Source of the DNA: Candidatus Scalindua sp.
GTDB taxonomy: Bacteria > Planctomycetota > Brocadiia > Brocadiales > Scalinduaceae
Direction: 5' to 3'
Assembly (NCBI GenBank): GCA_030748215.1
Contig: JASMMK010000037.1
Coordinates: forward strand, 43,224 to 107,223
Length of the DNA: 64,000 nt
The position numbers and the translations under genes are program-made. Every line of letters starts with the position of its first letter. Within the stretch, counting starts at the first letter, position 1. The notes below the pieces were generated by a model. That model saw only the letters and a list, made by a program, of their open reading frames with translations, did no database searches and was not told where the DNA came from. This document shows, piece by piece, positions 37,507-47,570 of this stretch.

Positions 37507-37854
37507 CTAAATATCACTTGGAGATATATTGAGAGCATCACTGAATTTCAAAGCTACACCTAATTTATTACCGCGATTTGTTACTTCTTTTATGTCACTC
37601 CTGACAATGCATCCGTTACCGTTAAGCTTTATCTTCCTCTCCTCAAATCCAAGTGTGGAAGTGACAGCGGATATCTTAACTGGAAGTGCTGTATCGATGG
37701 CAAACGCATCTACGTCATCTGTTATTACTTCGAAATAAACCCCACTCGCTCTTATATTTATCGTCTTACCATTTTTATCAGGAAGCGATATTTCTAATGA
37801 GAGATCTAACCTCGTATTATCTCTTTTATCAAAGTCTAATTCTTCTACCTTCAT
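37507..37854 (-). CDS. PilZ-like domain protein
   Basis: A 115-residue beta-barrel-like protein with features of PilZ, the cyclic-di-GMP receptor fold: an early KRDNTRLDLSLEISL (with the R...R region), the central IRASGVYFEV in the place of the DxSxxG motif (here degenerate), and LGVALKFSD at the end. The binding residues are not clearly complete, so nucleotide binding is uncertain. I start at the ATG at 37854, which has AGGGG upstream, rather than 18 codons earlier. It is a single leftward gene upstream of the acidic membrane protein (86-base gap). Confidence 0.6.
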   Translation of the reverse strand: MKVEELDFDKRDNTRLDLSLEISLPDKNGKTINIRASGVYFEVITDDVDAFAIDTALPVKISAVTSTLGFEERKIKLNGNGCIVRSDIKEVTNRGNKLGVALKFSDALNISPSDI

Positions 37855-38188
37855 ACTAACCCCTAACGTACGTACATAACCATACCCCAAAATCCACCAG
37901 GAATTCACGATTTCCCATGAAAAAGGAACACAGATTATCTTACTTTGTGGGTAATATATAAAACTAGATACTGTTGTAACTCGGATAATATTATCATCAA
38001 ATTGATTTCATATCCATGAAATCATAAAAAAAACCTGAAAAGCACCGTTAAACACTTTAATACATTGCCATTAAAGCGGTTATATGATTATATTTTGTAC
38101 AATTTACATTATTTCTAAAAAAACTCTAATGTTACTGGTTTTCAGTTTAGGAAGCCTTTGATTTGCCGGCTTACGCCGACTCTTTAAT
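37855..38188 (-). other. Non-coding stretch with a short palindrome
   Basis: 334 AT-rich bases between two leftward genes, with no convincing gene. A perfect inverted repeat GATTTCAT-ATCC-ATGAAATC lies at 38004-38023, followed by an A-run. It could be an operator, or a weak terminator read leftward or rightward. Nothing else is recognised. Confidence 0.4.
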
Positions 38189-39535
38189 CTATTTTACGCA
38201 ACGAAACCCCACACTCATATTCCCAATATTTGGACGCATTGCCTTTCGTGCTGTAGATCGCAGTGAAAGCCCATCGGGGATAAATCGTGATCCACCTCTA
38301 ATAATTTTCTTTTCACCTTTTTCAGGTCCCTTAGGATTCCCCTTGGGACTCTTTTCATAATACTTCATATTGGCCCAATCAGCACACCACTCTGCAACGC
38401 TGCCAGCCATGTCATAACATCCATAGGGGCTCTTACCATCTTCATGTGAACCGACCGGTTCGGGATCTCCAAAATTATATTTTGAAGGATCCCACTCACT
38501 GCCCCAGGGCCATTTTCTCTCATCCGTTCCTCTGGCTGCCTTTTCCCACTCTGCCTCCGTTGGCAACCTCTTTCCGGCCCAAGCCGCATAGGCATTGGCA
38601 TCAAACCAATCTATTCGCACAACTGGAAATTCCGGATGATTATAATAATCCTTTTCCCAATTATGAGGCTGATGGTCTTTATTTATTGGTTCATCTTCCC
38701 TGCATTTACTATGATCTTTTGTTTTGTTTATATAACCCAGGAATTCATAGTACTCAGCATTTGTTACTTCGTATTTATCAATATAAAATGAATCGAGATA
38801 AACATTGTGACTGGGACGTTGCTCTCTTTTTATACTATTATTTCCCATCACGAAAGACCCTGCAGGTACTAAAACCATACCCCTTTTTTCTTTAATACCC
38901 CGCAATGCTTTCGTCATAATTTCATTTCGTTTTTCATGTTTTTTTATCAGTCTGTTTTTTTTATCTACAATACCCTGTAATATTGCAATCTTGGTTATTA
39001 TCCCGTCCATATCTTCTGCATCCGGTGACAATTTACAATAATTCCTGAGATGCTTAATTGCCTCTTTATGTTTTCCGATCTTTCCGTAAAGCAAACCTAT
39101 GTTATATTGGAGCCTCGGTATATTCTCATATAATTCAACTGCTTTTTTGTATTCCTCCAGTGCTTTACCATAATCTTCACTATCCAGAAATGTATTGCCT
39201 TCTTTAAAATGTTCTACCGCCTTCTGCCTGTCTGCCAACAGCTTTTGTTCGTTCTCTTTTACCTCCTCAACGGTTACAAGTTTTTCACCATCTGCCCTGC
39301 AGAATACTTCTCCCGGAACACCCTTTTGTTTGCATTTGGGACATATCGAACTTTTTTGCGTTTCTACTAATTTATCCCCATCCTTTCCACAAAATTTAAT
39401 ATCAAATGAATATTTTGTTCCACATGTTGGACATTCATTATGCAGCTCTGCCATTGATGGTTCTGTCTCCGCAAATGACGTTGCCGCAACAAATAGCAAA
39501 CAGAGTATCAGATACTTATTCAGGAATTTTAACAT
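38189..39535 (-). CDS. Exported zinc ribbon - TPR - formylglycine-generating-enzyme-like protein
   Basis: A 448-residue protein with a signal peptide (about 1-21), two zinc-ribbon-like units (CPTC...FC and CPKC...FC, about 33-85), TPR repeats (AVEHFKEGNTFLDSEDYGKALEEY, about 105-200) and a C-terminal FGE/SUMF1-type domain (MVLVPAGSFVMGNNS, KRLPTEAEWEKAARG, DMAGSVAEWCADW, IIRGGS, SVGFRCVK). The FGE fold includes sulfatase activators and many non-enzymatic binding proteins; the active-site cysteine pair of true FGE is not evident. The ATG at 39535 has GGAG in good position; a TTG five codons earlier overlaps that site. It is a single gene downstream of valS on the same strand. Confidence 0.87.
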   Translation of the reverse strand: MLKFLNKYLILCLLFVAATSFAETEPSMAELHNECPTCGTKYSFDIKFCGKDGDKLVETQKSSICPKCKQKGVPGEVFCRADGEKLVTVEEVKENEQKLLADRQKAVEHFKEGNTFLDSEDYGKALEEYKKAVELYENIPRLQYNIGLLYGKIGKHKEAIKHLRNYCKLSPDAEDMDGIITKIAILQGIVDKKNRLIKKHEKRNEIMTKALRGIKEKRGMVLVPAGSFVMGNNSIKREQRPSHNVYLDSFYIDKYEVTNAEYYEFLGYINKTKDHSKCREDEPINKDHQPHNWEKDYYNHPEFPVVRIDWFDANAYAAWAGKRLPTEAEWEKAARGTDERKWPWGSEWDPSKYNFGDPEPVGSHEDGKSPYGCYDMAGSVAEWCADWANMKYYEKSPKGNPKGPEKGEKKIIRGGSRFIPDGLSLRSTARKAMRPNIGNMSVGFRCVK

Positions 39536-39606
39536 TAATATTTTCTCCAAAGGTTGATCTCCGCCTAGATGATATTGTCTTCTGAAGGAGGAACCAAAAA
39601 TCTAAT

Positions 39607-42309
39607 TTAATCGTCTTTTTCTAAATCTTCCAGTATATCCTTTATCTTAATAATTTGTCCCAGAAGCTCTGCCTCTTTATCTCTTTCCGCATTAACAATA
39701 TTCGCAGGAGCATTCTTAACAAAATTCTCGTTAAAGAGTTTTTTTCGTACAATTTCCAGATGTGAGTTAGTCTTGCTCAGATGTTCTTTCTGTTTTTCCT
39801 TCTCTGCATCTTTATTTATAAGTCCCTTTAAGGGAACAAAAATCTGTATATCGTTTACAACTTCGCTTGCAGATGATTCCGGCTTTTCCAGATCAACACC
39901 TATTTCTATACCATCAAGATTTGCCATCTGGACGATAAAACCGTGATGGCTATCAAGCCTTGTCTTAATCTCATTATCATGTACTGAAATAATGGCCTTC
40001 AGTGCTGTTTTGTTCGGTATATTCATATTACTCCTGATATTCCTTACCGCTCTGACCAGGTCTTGAAGTAATGGCATTGTATCCATTACCTTTTTATCAA
40101 TCTTTGCAGAATCTATTTCAGGCCATGGGCAGATCATCAGGCTTTCATTTTCCATCGAGTCAACGGCAATCGACCTGTTTTGTGAAACCATACTTTTTAA
40201 ATGCTGCCATATCTCTTCAGTCATAAACGGAGCAAAAGGGTGCAACAGATGAAGCGTATTATTGAGCACATATACCAACGCCTTTTGCGCCACCATCCTG
40301 CTCTCGTTCTCATCCGTATTGTAAAGTCTCGGCTTGATTATCTCAAGATACCAATCACAGAAATCATTCCAGATAAATTCATAAAGTGCTCTTATCGCCT
40401 CATTAAACCTGTACTTCTCCAGGGAGTTCGTACATAGTTCTGTAACTGAATTAAGTCGGCTGAATATCCAGACATCTTCAAAACAGTAGTCATCATCTGA
40501 GATTTGTACATCAGAGGATTCATCTGATTCCAGATTCATCATCGCAAACCTGGCAGCATTCCACACCTTGTTAATGAAATTCCTCCCCATTTCAAACCTG
40601 TTTTCATTTAGTTTTACGTCCTGCCCCTCGACAGTCAGCATTATTATTGATGTTCTTACTGCATCAGCCCCATACTGATCAATCATCAACAGCGGGTCGA
40701 TCCCATTACCCAGAGACTTGCTCATTTTTCTGCCCAGATCATCGAGGATGGTACCATGCACATATACATTTGAAAAAGGCACTTCGTCCCTGATTTCCAG
40801 GCCCATCATCACCATCCTTGCCACCCAGAAATATATAATACCACGGTCAGTAACGAGTGTAGATGTTGGGTAGTAATATTTTAATTCCTCAGTCTCGTCA
40901 GGCCATCCCATTGTAGAAAATGGCCATAGTGCGGAACTGAACCATGTATCCAGGACGTCTGTCTCTTCAATCAACGTATCGTGACCACATTTTGAACATT
41001 TCTCAGGGGCTTCACATGCAATATTTATCTCATCACAACTTTCACATTGCCAGGCCGGAATCCTGTGCCCCCACCATATCTGCCTTGAGATACACCAATC
41101 CCTCACATTTTCAAGCCAGCTCAAATATACCTTGGTCCATCGTTCAGGATGGAAAGTAACATTTCCGCTCTTTTGTGCAGCAATCGCAGCTTCTGCCAAA
41201 GGTTTCATTTTGACAAACCACTGTTCAGAAAGATAAGGCTCTATAACCGTTCTGCAGCGATAGCAATGCCCTACTGAGTGAGAATGTGGCTGGACCTTCG
41301 CCATATTCTTCTCTTCTTTAAGCTCCTCAACCAACGCCTCACGACATTCATACCTGTCCATTCCGATATAGTTTTCCGCGTCTCCCCTTATGGTTCCATC
41401 ACTGTTCATAATCACGACGTGATCCAGATTATGCCTCTTACCAATTTCGAAATCGTTTGAATCGTGTGCGGGAGTAACCTTAACAGCGCCTGTACCAAAT
41501 TCTGGATCTACCGCTTCATCCGCAATTATGGGTATTTCGCGTCCTACAACGGGAAGAACGAGCATCTCGCCTATCATATCCTTATATCTTTCATCCTCCG
41601 GATTTACCGCGACGGCAACGTCACCCAGCATGGTTTCCGGACGGGTTGTCGCAATAGTAACAAACAAGTGTGATGCATCCCGGAAAGGATATCTGATATG
41701 CCAGAGATGCCCTTCATGGTCTTCATGTTCTACTTCATCATCTGAAATTGCAGTAAGGCATCTTGGGCACCAGTTAACAATGTATTTACCTTTGTAAATG
41801 AATCCTTTTTCATACAATTTAACAAATGCCTCTTTTACGGCTTCTGACAAACCTTCATCCATCGTAAATCGTTCTCTCTCCCAATCGCAGGAAGATCCCA
41901 GCTTTCTAAGTTGTTTCAAAATTTCTGAACCGTACTCTTTCTTCCATTTCCACACCTCTTCGATAAACTTTTCCCGTCCAAGCTCATGCCGATTTGTGCC
42001 TTTCTTAACCATTTTTCTTTCAACAACATTCTGTGTTGCTATGCCAGCGTGATCTGTCCCCGGCATCCACAGCGTGTTGTACCCCTGCATCCTTCTCCAT
42101 CTTATCAGTATATCCTGCAATATATTATTGAGCGCATGCCCCATATGCAGAACGCCTGTAACATTTGGAGGAGGGATTACTATAGTGTAAGGTTTTTTGG
42201 CAGGATCCGGTTTGCAATGAAAGAAGTTGCCCTCTTCCCAGAAACTATACCATTTATCCTCAATCTCCTTCGGATTGTATTTTGTTTGTAAATCAGTCTC
42301 CATCTTCAT
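39607..42309 (-). CDS. valS: Valyl-tRNA synthetase
   Basis: Charges tRNA-Val with valine. The 900-residue class I synthetase shows the HIGH-type motif HMGHALNN (about residue 57), the editing domain (TTRPETMLGDVAVAV), the GRKMSKSLGNG (KMSKS) loop at about 540, the anticodon-binding region, and the C-terminal valS coiled-coil arm (INKDAEKEKQKEHLSKTNSHLEIVRKKL region). Length is typical. The start overlaps the end of cimA by 17 bases, so the two are translationally linked. Confidence 0.97.
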   Translation of the reverse strand: MKMETDLQTKYNPKEIEDKWYSFWEEGNFFHCKPDPAKKPYTIVIPPPNVTGVLHMGHALNNILQDILIRWRRMQGYNTLWMPGTDHAGIATQNVVERKMVKKGTNRHELGREKFIEEVWKWKKEYGSEILKQLRKLGSSCDWERERFTMDEGLSEAVKEAFVKLYEKGFIYKGKYIVNWCPRCLTAISDDEVEHEDHEGHLWHIRYPFRDASHLFVTIATTRPETMLGDVAVAVNPEDERYKDMIGEMLVLPVVGREIPIIADEAVDPEFGTGAVKVTPAHDSNDFEIGKRHNLDHVVIMNSDGTIRGDAENYIGMDRYECREALVEELKEEKNMAKVQPHSHSVGHCYRCRTVIEPYLSEQWFVKMKPLAEAAIAAQKSGNVTFHPERWTKVYLSWLENVRDWCISRQIWWGHRIPAWQCESCDEINIACEAPEKCSKCGHDTLIEETDVLDTWFSSALWPFSTMGWPDETEELKYYYPTSTLVTDRGIIYFWVARMVMMGLEIRDEVPFSNVYVHGTILDDLGRKMSKSLGNGIDPLLMIDQYGADAVRTSIIMLTVEGQDVKLNENRFEMGRNFINKVWNAARFAMMNLESDESSDVQISDDDYCFEDVWIFSRLNSVTELCTNSLEKYRFNEAIRALYEFIWNDFCDWYLEIIKPRLYNTDENESRMVAQKALVYVLNNTLHLLHPFAPFMTEEIWQHLKSMVSQNRSIAVDSMENESLMICPWPEIDSAKIDKKVMDTMPLLQDLVRAVRNIRSNMNIPNKTALKAIISVHDNEIKTRLDSHHGFIVQMANLDGIEIGVDLEKPESSASEVVNDIQIFVPLKGLINKDAEKEKQKEHLSKTNSHLEIVRKKLFNENFVKNAPANIVNAERDKEAELLGQIIKIKDILEDLEKDD

Positions 42310-43867
42310 CCTTTAAAAGTTTATACTCAATACTTTCGACAAGGGCCTTCCAGCTCGCTTCTATCAGGTTTCCAGACACACCGACAGTACCCCAGGTATC
42401 TTTGTGGTCGTGAGATTCGATTATGACCCTTACTTTTGCGGCAGATGCCTCTTTAGGATTAATAACACGTACCTTAAAATCTATAAGATGCATATCCGCA
42501 AGAGATGGATAGAATTTCTCAAGTGCTTTCCGCAATGCACCGTCCAGGGCATTAACAGGACCGTCCCCATCACTAACCGTCAGCTCCTTTTCACCATTAA
42601 CATTTATTTGGACAGTTGCACGGGTAATGGATTTCCCATCTTTTCCTCTTTCTACAATTACCCTGAAATCTTCAAGATCAAAGAACCCTTTGTGCTTTCC
42701 TATCACCTTCTTAACCAGGAGGTCGAATGAACCTTCCGCAGATTCAAAGTGATACCCCTCGTTCTCCATATCCTGAACTTTCTTCAGGATTTTTTTCATT
42801 GTTTTCTGATCATGTGCGATTTTATATTTTTCAACCTTTTTGAGAATATTTGAACTTCCGGAGAGTTCGGATATTAAAATCCTTCTCTCGTTACCGACCG
42901 TTTCCGGTTCTATATGTTCATAAGTACTCCTGTTCTTTTGTATCGCGTTAACGTGCAAACCTCCTTTATGTGCAAAAGCACTTGAACCAACAAAAGGCTG
43001 ATTAGCCATGGGAACAAAATTTGCCACTTCATTGACATATCTTGATATTTCTGTAAGTTTTTTTAGTTCCGAATTTCCAAGGCACTTAAATTTATTCTTC
43101 AATACCAGGTTCGGTATTACCGAGCAGAGATTCGCATTTCCACATCTCTCCCCTAGCCCGTTTATTGTCCCCTGTACATGCCTCGCACCCGAATTGACAG
43201 CAGCAATTGTATTAGCCACCGCCAGTTCACAGTCGTTGTGAGTATGTATGCCCAAAGGCACTTTTATCTTACTTGCAACGCTTTCTGTGATCTTTTCCAC
43301 TTCTTGTGACAGACAGCCTCCATTAGTATCACAAAGAACAATTGTATCCACTCCTGAATTCTGTGCGGCCTTCAACACTTTTAACGAATATCTGGCATTT
43401 TTCTTGTGTCCGTCAAAGAAATGCTCTGCATCAAGGATTACTTCTCTTCCTTTTGATTTCAAGTATTCGACTGTTTCGGATACCATTTTCAGATTTTCAT
43501 CCAATGACACTTTAAGAACGTCGGTTACGTGAAAGTCCCAACCCTTGGCTACGATTGTTACGACAGGCATCTCCGTTAAAAGCAGTGCTTTTATTCCGGG
43601 ATCTTCCGATGCCTTTTTATTCGTCCGCTTCGTACTGCCAAATGCCGCAACTTTTGCATTCTTTAATGAATTCTTTCTGATCTCTTTGAAAAAACTCTTA
43701 TCTTTGGGATTAGATAATGGATAACCTCCCTCAATATAATCTACACCGAGATCGTCAAGTTTAAGCGCTATACCGATCTTATCCTGCAGAGAAAACGAGA
43801 TACCTTCCGTCTGGCTGCCGTCTCGCAGTGTTGTATCATATATTGTGATTTTCTCTCTTGTTTTCAT
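42293..43867 (-). CDS. cimA: (R)-citramalate synthase
   Basis: A 524-residue member of the HMG-CoA-lyase-like TIM-barrel synthases. It begins IYDTTLRDGSQTEGISFSLQDKI and has DYIEGGYPLSNPKD, VLCDTNGG, GIHTHNDCELAVANT and the NGLGERCGNANL motif, with a C-terminal regulatory LeuA-like dimer domain (about 400-515). The GGYPLSNPKD variation and length fit citramalate synthase, which condenses pyruvate and acetyl-CoA for a threonine-independent route to isoleucine, rather than 2-isopropylmalate synthase. It is the first gene of the cimA-valS unit, linking branched-chain amino acid synthesis with valine charging, and is divergent from ahbD. Confidence 0.9.
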   Translation of the reverse strand: MKTREKITIYDTTLRDGSQTEGISFSLQDKIGIALKLDDLGVDYIEGGYPLSNPKDKSFFKEIRKNSLKNAKVAAFGSTKRTNKKASEDPGIKALLLTEMPVVTIVAKGWDFHVTDVLKVSLDENLKMVSETVEYLKSKGREVILDAEHFFDGHKKNARYSLKVLKAAQNSGVDTIVLCDTNGGCLSQEVEKITESVASKIKVPLGIHTHNDCELAVANTIAAVNSGARHVQGTINGLGERCGNANLCSVIPNLVLKNKFKCLGNSELKKLTEISRYVNEVANFVPMANQPFVGSSAFAHKGGLHVNAIQKNRSTYEHIEPETVGNERRILISELSGSSNILKKVEKYKIAHDQKTMKKILKKVQDMENEGYHFESAEGSFDLLVKKVIGKHKGFFDLEDFRVIVERGKDGKSITRATVQINVNGEKELTVSDGDGPVNALDGALRKALEKFYPSLADMHLIDFKVRVINPKEASAAKVRVIIESHDHKDTWGTVGVSGNLIEASWKALVESIEYKLLKDEDGD

Positions 43868-44039
43868 GACATCTAAGTTTGTGATTAATTAGATATTTTT
43901 GTATTTGAATTTATGCGAAATAAGGGTAAAATCGACGTAATTATGCAAAATTTTAATATTACAGTGCTAAATTGTCTTGTCAAGGACAAACAATTTAACG
44001 CATTTTATCAATAATGTAGAAAGAATACTGGGGGCAACA

Positions 44040-45236
44040 ATGAAGGATGATCACGGTAAGGGTTCAGGTTCTCATGGCATGCCGGATGGCATGCTGGAGG
44101 GTACCATAAAGGAAGTTTACTCACAAATAAAGGGACACGGAGACGGCAAGGTTTCCAGTCAATATATGAAGAACATGAAGAACCAGCTTCGTCTCGTATT
44201 CTGGGAAACGACTGCTGGCTGCAATCTGGAGTGTATCCATTGTAGAAGGCTAGACGTAAGCACCCAGCTGATGAATGATGATTTGACCACAGAAGAATCC
44301 TTTGAACTCGTCGATGCAATCGCCGAAGCTGGCAATCCTATTCTCGTCTTAAGCGGTGGAGAACCTCTGTTTCGTCCGGACATATTCGACATAGCGAGAC
44401 ACGCAGTTGACAAAGGTTTAACAGTGGCGCTGGCTACCAATGGTACATTGGTGGATGAGGAGATGGCTAAGAAAATAGTAGCCTCAGGGGTATCCAGAGT
44501 TTCCATAAGCCTTGACGGTGCAGATGCAGAGACTCATGACAAATTCCGCAAGCTAAAGGGATCATTCGACCAGGCAGTCAGAGGATTCAATCATTTGAAG
44601 GACCAGGGCATGGACATGCAGATTAACTGCACTATTGCAAAACATAATCAAGAGCAGCTTCGCGACTTGTACGACCTTGCCGTTAACATGGGTGCCGAGG
44701 CGATTCACATATTTATGCTTGTTCCGGTAGGTTGCGGTGTTGAAATTGCCGACGACCAGATGCTGCCGGCTGACAAGTATGAGGAACTCCTTAATCTTTT
44801 CTATGACTTATCCAAAGAGGCAGTGATCCAGACAAAAGCAACCTGTTCGCCTCACTATTTCAGGATAATGCGCGAGCGGGCAAAAGAGGAAGGCGTCAAA
44901 ATCACACCAAAAACTCACGGAATGGCCGCAATGACAAAAGGTTGTCTGGCCGGGACCGGAGTCTGCTTTGTCTCACACAAAGGAGAGGTTTTCCCATGCG
45001 GATATCTACCTGTTGAAGCCGGACACATCAAGAAGCAGAAATTTGTAGATATCTGGAAAAATTCTCCTGTCTTTGAAAAACTAAGACAACCTGATTTGCT
45101 TGGAGGCAAATGCGGTGAATGTGAATACAAAAAAGTCTGCGAAGGTTGCAGAGCGCGTGCGTTCTACGAAACAGGAGACTATATGGCAGAGGAACCGTAC
45201 TGTATTTACACACCTAAGATGTCTAAGAAAGAGTAG
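44040..45236 (+). CDS. ahbD: Radical SAM / SPASM protein, haem synthase (AhbD) type
   Basis: A 398-residue radical SAM protein with CNLECIHCRR (CxxxCxxC, about residue 60), LVLSGGEPLFRPD, LATNGTLV and SISLDGADAETHD. The C-terminal SPASM-type cysteines (KGCLAGTGVCFVS, FPCGYLP, CGECEYKKVCEGCRARA) and the end EEPYCIYTP match AhbD, the enzyme that decarboxylates iron-coproporphyrin III to haem b in the sirohaem-dependent route. NirJ (haem d1) is the nearest alternative. A haem-rich organism would need this step. I place the start at ATG 44040 with GGGGG upstream; a TTG at 43977 would add 21 residues without a ribosome site. Confidence 0.82.
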   Translation: MKDDHGKGSGSHGMPDGMLEGTIKEVYSQIKGHGDGKVSSQYMKNMKNQLRLVFWETTAGCNLECIHCRRLDVSTQLMNDDLTTEESFELVDAIAEAGNPILVLSGGEPLFRPDIFDIARHAVDKGLTVALATNGTLVDEEMAKKIVASGVSRVSISLDGADAETHDKFRKLKGSFDQAVRGFNHLKDQGMDMQINCTIAKHNQEQLRDLYDLAVNMGAEAIHIFMLVPVGCGVEIADDQMLPADKYEELLNLFYDLSKEAVIQTKATCSPHYFRIMRERAKEEGVKITPKTHGMAAMTKGCLAGTGVCFVSHKGEVFPCGYLPVEAGHIKKQKFVDIWKNSPVFEKLRQPDLLGGKCGECEYKKVCEGCRARAFYETGDYMAEEPYCIYTPKMSKKE

Positions 45237-45316
45237 CCAGGTAATGGGTAGCTTACAGGGACTGTTCACTTTAAAGAATCCTTACTATACTACTTTTGCT
45301 AATTGCATATTAGATA

Positions 45317-45940
45317 ATGGAATCAATTGAAAAAGAGCAGGTTACAAGAAAAGCAAATCATATAAGGAGACTCTATGATTGGACTATACAGTGGGCAGAA
45401 AAACCTCACAGTACATGGGCGCTCTTTACACTTGCATTTTGTGAATCGTCTTTTTTTCCTATACCACCTGACGTCCTTTTGATAGCATTAGCAGTCTCAA
45501 AACCAGCCAAAGCTTTTAAGTACGCATTGGTATGCTCCATCGGGTCAATAATAGGTGGATGTTTTGGTTATTTTATTGGTTATCAGCTTTTTGAGTATGT
45601 TGGCAGTCCAATCATCAGCTTTTACAATATTACCGACTTATTTAATGCGGTGAGTACACAATATCAAAATAACGCATTTTCGGCAATTGCAGTGGCTGGA
45701 TTTACCCCCATACCCTACAAAGTATTTACTATTGCGGCCGGAGTCTGTAAAATAAACATATTTACCCTGATTCTTGCGTCAGCTTTAAGCAGAAGTGCAA
45801 GGTTCTTTCTGGTTGCAGGATTGTTTTATGTTTTCGGCCCAAAGATCAAAACGTTTATAGAGAAATATTTTAACATCCTTTCCATCGTATTTGTTATATT
45901 ATTAATCAGTGGTTTTGTTGCCATAAAATACCTCAAATAG
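45317..45940 (+). CDS. YqaA-like SNARE-associated (DedA/VTT) membrane protein
   Basis: A 207-residue integral membrane protein. It has a cytoplasmic start, then hydrophobic segments around residues 33-60, 68-90, 125-145, 150-170 and 182-203. The VTT/DedA signature is seen in CESSFFPIPPDVLLIALAV and AVAGFTPIPYKVFTIAAG, in the two re-entrant loops. Members are thought to move lipids between membrane leaflets. The fit is to the YqaA branch. It follows ahbD by 80 bases on the same strand. Confidence 0.88.
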   Translation: MESIEKEQVTRKANHIRRLYDWTIQWAEKPHSTWALFTLAFCESSFFPIPPDVLLIALAVSKPAKAFKYALVCSIGSIIGGCFGYFIGYQLFEYVGSPIISFYNITDLFNAVSTQYQNNAFSAIAVAGFTPIPYKVFTIAAGVCKINIFTLILASALSRSARFFLVAGLFYVFGPKIKTFIEKYFNILSIVFVILLISGFVAIKYLK

Positions 45941-45990
45941 TTAACCACCTTCCCTGTGGTAAGCTGAGTTTTCACACAAGGAGAATTATC

Positions 45991-47547
45991 ATGCGTAAAT
46001 GCCTCTTATTATTTTCTTTATTCACTTTATACACACTTCTTCCTTCGATAAATTACGCGGAAGATTACATGTATGGTGACCTGCCGGGTGAAGGACAAAA
46101 TGTACGTGAACCTGCCGTAGCGGGACGTTTTTATCCGGATTCTAAAGCTGAACTCTCAAAGAAAATAAACAAATATCTGGACAAAGCGTTAATAGAAGGA
46201 TTACCGGGTAAACCCGTTGCCATAATATCACCACATGCCGGATATCAGTATTCGGGCGCGGTTGCAGCTTACGGTTACAAAGCCATAAAGGACCACGGAT
46301 ATAAAAGAGTGATAGTACTTGCACCCAGCCACTATTCCAGATACAGAGGAGCATCAATACTTGATGTCGAGGCTTATAAGACACCGTTGGGGCTGGTAAG
46401 ACTCAATCAGGGTATCTGTAACAACCTTATAAATAATCCTCCTTTTATTGGCACATTCAAGAACGCACATAAAAGAGAGCACTCCCTGGAGACGCAATTA
46501 CCTTTTCTGCAAACGGTTCTTGGAGACGACTTTGAACTCATTCCCGTGCTCATCAGCAGGCTTAATAACGAAGAGTTTGATTTTATTGCTGACAAGTTAA
46601 AACCAATAATTGATGAAAATACGCTGATAGTGGCAAGTTCTGATTTCACGCACTATGGTTACGGATATGATTATGTTCCTTTTAGAAAGGATGTAGAGGC
46701 TAATTTAAGAAGGCTTGACTATGGAGCATTCGAACGTATCCTCGCCTTGGATTTTAACGGATTCTACCAATACAAAAGAGCAACCGGAATAACAGCCTGC
46801 GGGTTTATGCCTATTGCGTTGTTGATGAAGCTTTTACCTTCTGACGCTCAGGGGAAGATTTTACAGTACGACACATCAGGCAGCATACTGGGAAATTTTG
46901 ACAGTTCCGTGAGTTACGCTTCAATAGTGTTTACGAGAGACAATGAACCGCCGGATATTATTGGTGACAACAATGGATTAACCAGTGATGAAAAGTTGAC
47001 ACTACTTCAAACTGCAAGGAAGACACTGGAATATTGCGTAAAGGAGGGAAAGAGACCTGACTTAAACTCCGGTGAATATGCATTAAGCCACACGCTGAAG
47101 GAAAAAAGAGGTGTATTTGTAACACTTAATAAAAACGGAAATCTTCGCGGTTGCATTGGCTACATCCAACCCAGAGAACAACTCTTTAAAGCTGTCGTAG
47201 ACAATACCATTAATTCCTCTATGAACGATGGGCGCTTCAGGCCTGTCAGTGAAGATGAACTGTCAGATATAGAGATAGATATTTCGGTACTTAGTCCTAT
47301 AAAGAAAATAAGCGGTGCTGAAAAATTCATAATCGGAAAGCACGGAATTATCATACACCTGGAAGGCATGAGAGCAGTGTTCCTTCCACAAGTAGCAACT
47401 GAGCAAGGATGGGACAGAGAAGAGACCCTTGCCCACTTGTGCAACAAGGCCGGTTTGCCATCATACGCATGGAAGGATGATGAGATGGAGTTTTTTGTTT
47501 TTACTGCGGAAGTATTCCATGAAGACAAAAGCTTAGCCATGAAATAA
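45991..47547 (+). CDS. Exported Memo-AMMECR1 fusion protein
   Basis: A 518-residue fusion. A signal peptide is clear (MRKCLLLFSLFTLYTLLPSINYA). Residues about 35-310 are the Memo domain, with REPAVAGRFYPDS, SPHAGYQYSGAVAA, LAPSHYSRYRGAS, SSDFTHYGYGY and GITACGFMPIALL, keeping the two His and the Cys of the metal site. Residues about 330-515 are an AMMECR1 domain with ALSHTLKEKRGVFVTL, LRGCIGYIQP and VFLPQVATEQGWDREE. Memo, AMMECR1 and a radical SAM enzyme form the AmmeMemoRadiSam system, whose chemistry is unknown. Here the fusion seems to be outside the cytoplasm, which is unusual. It is followed by a second AMMECR1 gene after 23 bases. Confidence 0.92.
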   Translation: MRKCLLLFSLFTLYTLLPSINYAEDYMYGDLPGEGQNVREPAVAGRFYPDSKAELSKKINKYLDKALIEGLPGKPVAIISPHAGYQYSGAVAAYGYKAIKDHGYKRVIVLAPSHYSRYRGASILDVEAYKTPLGLVRLNQGICNNLINNPPFIGTFKNAHKREHSLETQLPFLQTVLGDDFELIPVLISRLNNEEFDFIADKLKPIIDENTLIVASSDFTHYGYGYDYVPFRKDVEANLRRLDYGAFERILALDFNGFYQYKRATGITACGFMPIALLMKLLPSDAQGKILQYDTSGSILGNFDSSVSYASIVFTRDNEPPDIIGDNNGLTSDEKLTLLQTARKTLEYCVKEGKRPDLNSGEYALSHTLKEKRGVFVTLNKNGNLRGCIGYIQPREQLFKAVVDNTINSSMNDGRFRPVSEDELSDIEIDISVLSPIKKISGAEKFIIGKHGIIIHLEGMRAVFLPQVATEQGWDREETLAHLCNKAGLPSYAWKDDEMEFFVFTAEVFHEDKSLAMK

Positions 47548-47570
47548 CTCAGAAAATCTATTCTCCAATA

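Noticed and set aside
44040..45236. Radical SAM partner of the Memo/AMMECR1 genes (AmmS)
   Set aside because: The SPASM cysteines and C-terminal EEPYCIYTP fit AhbD/NirJ, not AmmS; proximity is not enough.
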